This document shows, piece after piece, positions 7,101 to 10,661 of a stretch of 10,661 nucleotides of DNA (position 1 is its first letter; each line of letters opens with the position of its first letter). The notes under the pieces were generated by a model. The model was not told the origin of the DNA and ran no database searches. It saw only the letters and a program-made list of their open reading frames with translations. Position numbers and translations under genes: made by a program. The DNA is from JBBAEA01 sp041656175. Its GTDB lineage: Bacteria > Myxococcota_A > Bradymonadia > UBA4248. The stretch lies in assembly GCA_041656175.1 (NCBI GenBank), contig JBBAEA010000118.1, positions 1-10,661 on the forward strand. Direction: 5' to 3'.

Positions 7101-7753
7101 CAAACGGTAGCCTCGCCAACGGCGAGTGGTACGCATATGGAGGCAGCGCGGGCGGGACGGGTGGCGCGGCGAGCGGTGGCGGCGGCGGTGGCGCTGGGGG
7201 AGCGGCCGAAAACCATAACGGTGGTACAGGCTGCACCGAAGGTAATCCCTACGGCGATATCGGCGGCTCTGGCGGCGGTGGTGGCGCAGGGGGTTGCGGT
7301 GGCGGCGGCGGTGGCGGTGGCGGCGGTGGCGGCGCATCCTTTGGAATCTGGATCGCGCAAAGCGGCACAAACCCTTTCATTCAGGCAAACCTCATACGAC
7401 TTGGTCCAGGTGGCCAGGGCGGTGACGGCGGCGGTGGCGGCGCAGGGGGCGCCGGCGGTTCAGGCGGGGTGGGCGGTCGCTCCGTTCCCTCGGCATGGTG
7501 CGCGGGCACGGGCGGCTCCGGCGGCGCTGGTGGCACGGGCGGCTCCGGTGGCGGTGGCGGTGGCGGCTGCGGCGGCGCGTCATACGCAATCGCTGGAGTC
7601 CAAATACCCGCGGCGCTTGAACACTCAAACACTTACGAACAACTTAGCTCGATGGGGGGCGCTGGCGGCGATGGAGGCTCATCTCCCGCTGGAAATCAAG
7701 CGGTAGGCGGCGCAGGCAAGGTGGGGCAAAGCGCTGCATTCTTATCATTCTAA
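4148..7753 (+). CDS. Giant Cys-rich lipoprotein with MopE-type motifs, beta-helix and Gly-rich loops
   Basis: A 1201-residue predicted surface or periplasmic lipoprotein of unknown function. The N-terminus has a hydrophobic signal ending in lipobox LSSC, with Cys23 the lipidation site. Residues 24-690 are Cys-rich modules, presumably disulphide-bonded. They include three MopE-type metal-binding-like motifs starting at Cys243 (CNGIDDDCDG), Cys307 (CNGLDDNCDG) and Cys523 (CDGQDNNCDG), after the Pfam family named for the copper-binding protein MopE; metal binding here is inferred only from similarity. An NCDGIDG junction (Cys695) leads into a DUF1565/pectin-lyase-like beta-helix start (about 703-850: APYKTIAEAI, VAAGTYRENV, LYGGYS). 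From 850 Gly-rich segments alternate with short rungs beginning at Ser829, Ser1064 and Ser1145. A run of 12 Gly lies at 1051-1062. No clear Shine-Dalgarno precedes the ATG, but the signal peptide fixes the start. An adhesin, matrix or prey-contact role is conceivable but unproven. Confidence 0.9.
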   Translation: MKITKAFFTIFFFLPLCAVLSSCESDCLKDGSCECITRFDCGEGKYCDAGKCLDEDDSPWIIPEREFGEHCLSSMECIEAYCLKLGPANGGVCTRPCDLEEKKCEEGWECKAWFGDDTEESHVCVQKVASRLCRSCAVDGHCNATGDLCLELGDTHVCGQDCSLVDCPTGYECVDWERDGATSKQCKPIGDSCECGVGREGMAMTCEKSNEHGVCAGRKECGLVDGEYAWTDCDAKTPEKELCNGIDDDCDGLIDSLDPSLDHSGVDDENFPRCYLGGCAGKWQCRVGSEGESLWECDAGDPEREICNGLDDNCDGRIDETFTDDEGRYIHVQHCGSCGSDCASILAHLRTKDGEIVQGATKCELRDDIPTCVPVLCEEGYYPYPHEAPTICAKLISPACQACGVDQDCVVYSDACVHFKGEFGSHCAQSCAPDSPYSNCSGKTGIQSCCPLGYSCENFEGALRCVPIGGSCTCSAANLNLERNCIKTSDIAICQGLQRCEQIGESIYSWTLCNTEKTTIELCDGQDNNCDGEIDEGFVDERGRYFTEEHCGACNEDCPARWKAPELHAEGACLLKNDAYSCEFTKCKLEDKPAARRCRVDSDCRGGDYCDPQMFFCVNDVGRTQACTSDENCTAIDSALRCIDSVCRVRVQYHNLNKILADGCECGEALNVGYDEPDNFSHYPTESSVYVDRNCDGIDGDAATSIFVSERSTRSLGTREAPYKTIAEAIAAFRHTEHSAILVAAGTYRENVELKGGTKLYGGYSTDFSDRNIVLYPTQIIGSEPSAGQNPGTVYVPSTTLTTVISGFNIIGYDVNTIPSDSGAAGKNSYAIFVAHAGSRLRIHNNNIIAGRGGTGSKGSIGTSGAAGDNGGAGLDSWECDSSNCYGKTREGGSAGTNSACRAARGNPGATAKDSTFYQQDYVMGSSKDGRGGTNNMYRHSDSSQSRYCKYDCTVNSGEHGANGGVGKNGDDGPTGRAGGGCSRSNGSLANGEWYAYGGSAGGTGGAASGGGGGGAGGAAENHNGGTGCTEGNPYGDIGGSGGGGGAGGCGGGGGGGGGGGGASFGIWIAQSGTNPFIQANLIRLGPGGQGGDGGGGGAGGAGGSGGVGGRSVPSAWCAGTGGSGGAGGTGGSGGGGGGGCGGASYAIAGVQIPAALEHSNTYEQLSSMGGAGGDGGSSPAGNQAVGGAGKVGQSAAFLSF
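7298..7333 (+). repeat. GGC/GGT trinucleotide tract (12 Gly codons)
   Basis: Twelve uninterrupted glycine codons, only GGC and GGT, within a longer GGN-dense stretch (about 7135-7580). Replication slippage in such tracts usually changes length by whole codons, so this segment is likely to vary between strains without breaking the frame. Confidence 0.7.
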
Positions 7754-7765
7754 TTTTTTTCGGAC

Positions 7766-7895
7766 GGGGGGAAGTTTCCCCCCGCGCATCAACCCCTCGC
7801 TACGCTCGGCTTTGCTGCTCCCCCCTCAACGGGGGGCAAGCCCCCCGTAACGCCCCCCAAATATTGCGCAGACCCCGCTCTTGGCCAAAAACCCA
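7766..7895 (+). repeat. Intergenic GC palindromes, dispersed repeat copy B
   Basis: Two strong hairpins lie between the paralogous lipoprotein genes. The first is GGGGGGAAGTTTCCCCCC (7766-7783, 8-bp arms, 2-nt loop); the second is ACGGGGGGC/GCCCCCCGT (7829-7837 and 7840-7848, AA loop). The first repeats the palindrome of copy C (3856-3871). The second, with the following AACGCCCC and GCTCTTGGCCAAA, matches the left half of copy A (98-140). Neither hairpin is followed by a T-run; the seven T at 7754-7760 come before the first, so an intrinsic terminator is unlikely on the plus strand. A factor-dependent or transcript-stabilising role remains possible. Confidence 0.55.
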
Positions 7896-7961
7896 AAGAC
7901 GCGTGGTCTTGTACATGACGATTTAGCGGCTAATCTCCCAAAGCTTTTGAGGTTACACTCA

Positions 7962-10661
7962 ATGAAAAAAATATCCCCATTATTATTGGTATCCGTCGCT
8001 TTTGCGTTCATATGCTTTAGTGCATGTGACTATTCGACGAAGAATACTTCAGCCATTACAGACTTTGAACTGCGAGAATTCGGTGATGTCTGTTTACAGC
8101 ATGTCGAGTGTAAGAGCACCTACTGCATCGAGTATCCGCAAGGCTCTTTTTGTACACATGCTTGTGAACTCGGTTGTCCCGAGGGGTGGGAGTGCAAGCA
8201 GTTTCCCGATCCGCATAACGAAGGGATGGTGGTTTCACTCTGCGCGTTACAAAAGCATCAGCTCTGCTCCCCGTGCGAGAGCGACGCAGTCTGTAGCATA
8301 GAAGGCGCCGACTGGTGCATTGAGCTTGCGGGCGGTAACTATTGTGCTATGGACTGCAGCTACACGTCCTGTCCTATGGGTTATCGCTGCGAGGATCTAG
8401 TCCATGAAGATGGACGCCAGGGTCGCCAGTGTGTTCCTGAAGCTGGAACTTGCGAGTGCTCCGACTTGACACTACACATAGTGCGGGGCTGCAATCGCAG
8501 TAACGAGTTTGGCACATGCAGCGGGATAGAGACTTGCCAGGGTACGGAGATGGGTTGGTCGGAGTGTAGCGCTCAAAACCCACAGCTAGAGGTGTGTAAT
8601 GGCATAGATGACGATTGCAACGGCTTTATCGATGAAGGCACAGATGATGAAGAGTGCGAGCTCGTCAATGAATACGGCACTTGTAAGGGCGTAACGCTTT
8701 GTAAGGGGGAGCAAGGTTTGCTTTGTGAGGGAGTCGAAGCCAAAGCTGAAATATGCAACGGGCTTGATGATAATTGCGATGAGCAAATAGATGAAGGTTT
8801 TGTGGATGCAGAGGGCTTATATATACAAAAGGAGCACTGCGGAGCCTGCGGACAGAACTGCGATACTATTATTAAACACGCTACACACACATCATGTATC
8901 AAAGATGAGGGGCGTATGCGTTGTCGGGCGGATGCCTGCGAGGATGGGTATTTCCCCTATCTAAACGGCAGCGTATGCATGGCTTTGCCGAGCAACCTCT
9001 GCATGACCTGTGTACAAGATGACGATTGTATCGGCCCAAAAAGCGAGTGCATAAGTATCGGTGCCGAATCTTTCTGTGGTCGTGATTGTTCCACCGACTC
9101 ACCCTACGGTACAGCTTGTCCCGACGGATACAGCTGCGAGACAACGCCTAAGAGCGGAAAGCAGTGCATCGCTGTGAATAAAACATGTCTTTGTAAGAAG
9201 GAGAATCTCAATACATCGAGGAGCTGTAAAGTCGATACATGCTCAGGTTTTGAGAACTGCATCGTTGAAGCAGGCGAGTACAAGTGGTCTGCGTGTGTTA
9301 TAGATAAGTATAATGTCGAAATTTGTGATGGCATCGATAACAATTGTGACGGAAGGATAGATGAGGGTTTCGTCAATCCTGTGACTAAACTATACGATAA
9401 TATTCAGCATTGCGGATATTGCTTTAACGATTGTAGCACATACTACAAACCCGAAATACACCACGTTGAGGGGGCATGCATCGTAGCAAGTGGCATTCCA
9501 CAATGTGGCATGGGAGCCTGCAAAACTGAGATAGAGCAAGGAATTGAATACGAATGGGTAGATACGGATAAGATTGCCGAGAATGGTTGCGAGTGCCGAC
9601 GCGTGTTGGGTAACACAAGTAACGATATGCCAGATCTGGTGGGCGAATACGGTCCTGGGTATAGCTTCCTCGATGAGAACTGCGACGGGATCGACGGGGT
9701 TATTGAGGATGCGCTTTTCGTTCGAGCGGGAGCCGCGAGCGGTAACGGAACGATGGAGCAGCCCTTTGGAAGCATTAATCGCGCTCTAACGGCGTGGCCT
9801 AGCTCTGGGAAAAAATACATACTCGTTTCGGAGGGAGTCTACGTTGAAGATCTCGTGATTCCAGCGGGTCTTCAGATGCATGGGGGCTACTCTGTAAACT
9901 TTAAAACTCGCGATATTGTTCTACACGCCAGTATTATCCGTGGCAAAGAAGCAGCAGCGACGATGCAGATAACTAACGTCCGCGCCAGAACGCTGATATC
10001 TGGCTTTGTGATTGAAGGGGCAGAGCGGGCTGGCGCACTAGCCCAAGGTCACCCCTCGGTTGCGGTGTGGATACGTAATAGCAATAGCTACGTACAACTT
10101 CGTTCAAACCAGATCGTCGGCGGCACTGGCGCTAAGGGCAGTCACGGGGTACACGGAGAAGCGGGTTATGGGCGCGCGAAGTCGCTCGAACTCGACGGTG
10201 GGCGCGGTAGGAATTCGATGCGTATGCCCGGGCCTTGCCCGTCGGGTACAACGTTCCCTGGCGGAAGCTCAGGGAGAAACAGCGTTTGCACAAGCGCCAC
10301 ATCCACTCCTGGCGGGAGCAGTCACTGTCCGAGTTACAACTGGAGCAGCAACATGGGGTCGCAGCAGGAGTACACAGTTAGTACACGAAACCGCGGTTTG
10401 GGCGGCTATGACTATTCCTTCGATCATTTGTCCATGTCGAGTTGCTCGCATGCCACCGAAAGCGGTTATCCAACAAAAATCTTGAGTAATGTTGGCGACG
10501 ACGGAAGACGGGGTAGCGATGGGAAGTCTGGAGCAGGGGGACGGGGTGGCGGCGACGGTTTGGGAAGCATCCGAAATCTGTATTGGGTCAGCTCACGTAG
10601 CGCAGCTCGCGCTGGCTTGAGTGGAGAGAATGGTATCGCTGGTGGTGGCGGTGGCGCTGGC
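7962..10661 (+). CDS. Paralogous Cys-rich lipoprotein with MopE-type motifs, 3' end outside window
   Basis: The reading frame from the ATG at 7962 stays open for 900 codons to the last base, so the protein is incomplete at its C-terminus. The start is supported by TGAGG at 7948-7952 and by a signal peptide (MKKISPLLLV...) ending in FSAC, with Cys22 the probable lipidation site; Phe at -3 makes the lipobox slightly atypical. The mature protein begins CDY. It is co-linear with the upstream neighbour: Cys-rich modules to about residue 570, MopE-type motifs starting at Cys212 (CNGIDDDCNG), Cys265 (CNGLDDNCDE, last Gly lost) and Cys455 (CDGIDNNCDG), an NCDGIDG junction (Cys574), beta-helix start from about 584 (EQPFGSINRAL, LVSEGVYVEDLVIPAG, MHGGYSVNF), and a Gly-rich part from about 719 to the edge. 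Function is unknown; the tandem arrangement points to gene duplication and perhaps a shared surface role. It may be co-transcribed with the upstream gene, 208 bp away. Confidence 0.9.
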   Translation, partial: MKKISPLLLVSVAFAFICFSACDYSTKNTSAITDFELREFGDVCLQHVECKSTYCIEYPQGSFCTHACELGCPEGWECKQFPDPHNEGMVVSLCALQKHQLCSPCESDAVCSIEGADWCIELAGGNYCAMDCSYTSCPMGYRCEDLVHEDGRQGRQCVPEAGTCECSDLTLHIVRGCNRSNEFGTCSGIETCQGTEMGWSECSAQNPQLEVCNGIDDDCNGFIDEGTDDEECELVNEYGTCKGVTLCKGEQGLLCEGVEAKAEICNGLDDNCDEQIDEGFVDAEGLYIQKEHCGACGQNCDTIIKHATHTSCIKDEGRMRCRADACEDGYFPYLNGSVCMALPSNLCMTCVQDDDCIGPKSECISIGAESFCGRDCSTDSPYGTACPDGYSCETTPKSGKQCIAVNKTCLCKKENLNTSRSCKVDTCSGFENCIVEAGEYKWSACVIDKYNVEICDGIDNNCDGRIDEGFVNPVTKLYDNIQHCGYCFNDCSTYYKPEIHHVEGACIVASGIPQCGMGACKTEIEQGIEYEWVDTDKIAENGCECRRVLGNTSNDMPDLVGEYGPGYSFLDENCDGIDGVIEDALFVRAGAASGNGTMEQPFGSINRALTAWPSSGKKYILVSEGVYVEDLVIPAGLQMHGGYSVNFKTRDIVLHASIIRGKEAAATMQITNVRARTLISGFVIEGAERAGALAQGHPSVAVWIRNSNSYVQLRSNQIVGGTGAKGSHGVHGEAGYGRAKSLELDGGRGRNSMRMPGPCPSGTTFPGGSSGRNSVCTSATSTPGGSSHCPSYNWSSNMGSQQEYTVSTRNRGLGGYDYSFDHLSMSSCSHATESGYPTKILSNVGDDGRRGSDGKSGAGGRGGGDGLGSIRNLYWVSSRSAARAGLSGENGIAGGGGGAG

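Noticed and set aside
7381..7632. Reverse-strand proline-rich open frame opposite the Gly-rich region
   Set aside because: It is the complement of GGC/GGT codons (GCC/CCG reading as Pro, Ala or Arg). Long open frames on all strands are expected over such tracts, and no start signal or domain is visible.
7026..7706. Forward 226-codon Ala/Val-rich open frame inside lipoprotein 1
   Set aside because: It is a shifted reading of the Gly codons (GGC read as GCG/GCA) and overlaps a clearly real frame with a signal peptide and domains.
7754..7783. Intrinsic terminator after lipoprotein 1
   Set aside because: The T-run (7754-7760) comes before the GC hairpin (7766-7783) instead of after it, and no T-run follows either hairpin. 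The palindromes are better explained as members of the repeat family.

Overview
The window reads as the chromosome of a Gram-negative bacterium of the former Deltaproteobacteria, most like Myxococcota or the Bradymonadales group. This rests on two giant lipoproteins carrying several CNGxDDxCDGxxDE (MopE-type) motifs, NCDGIDG junctions, a pectin-lyase-like beta-helix and long Gly-rich loops, a combination I associate with those lineages. It is an inference from protein style; no rRNA or taxonomic marker settles it.

Left part (1-3457): a non-coding leader with GC-rich palindromes (1-346) precedes a small secreted TPR protein (347-1102, +). Elongation factor P (efp, 1253-1816, +) follows behind a good sigma70-type promoter. 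Convergent to efp lies a CLC-family chloride transporter/channel with a C-terminal TrkA-C/RCK-C domain (1907-3457, -). Its external gating glutamate (GREGP) is replaced by glutamine (GRQGP).

Middle (3458-4147): about 690 bp with no convincing gene. It holds an inverted repeat upstream of the CLC gene, a long 15-bp-arm inverted repeat, a GC palindrome and a probable promoter for the next gene.

Right part (4148-10661): two same-strand paralogous lipoprotein genes, one complete (1201 aa) and one running off the right edge (900 codons seen, no stop). They share a co-linear architecture: lipobox, Cys-rich modules, three MopE-type motifs, an NCDGIDG junction, beta-helix start, then Gly-rich segments alternating with short beta-helix-like rungs. 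The 208 bp between them contains two strong GC hairpins.

The three larger intergenic stretches (near 98-253, 3735-3871 on the minus strand, and 7766-7895) share degenerate sequence blocks, so they look like copies of one dispersed palindromic repeat family. The TPR, efp and CLC genes look like ordinary housekeeping or physiology genes with no evident functional link to the lipoprotein pair, which is the accessory, cell-surface part of the window.
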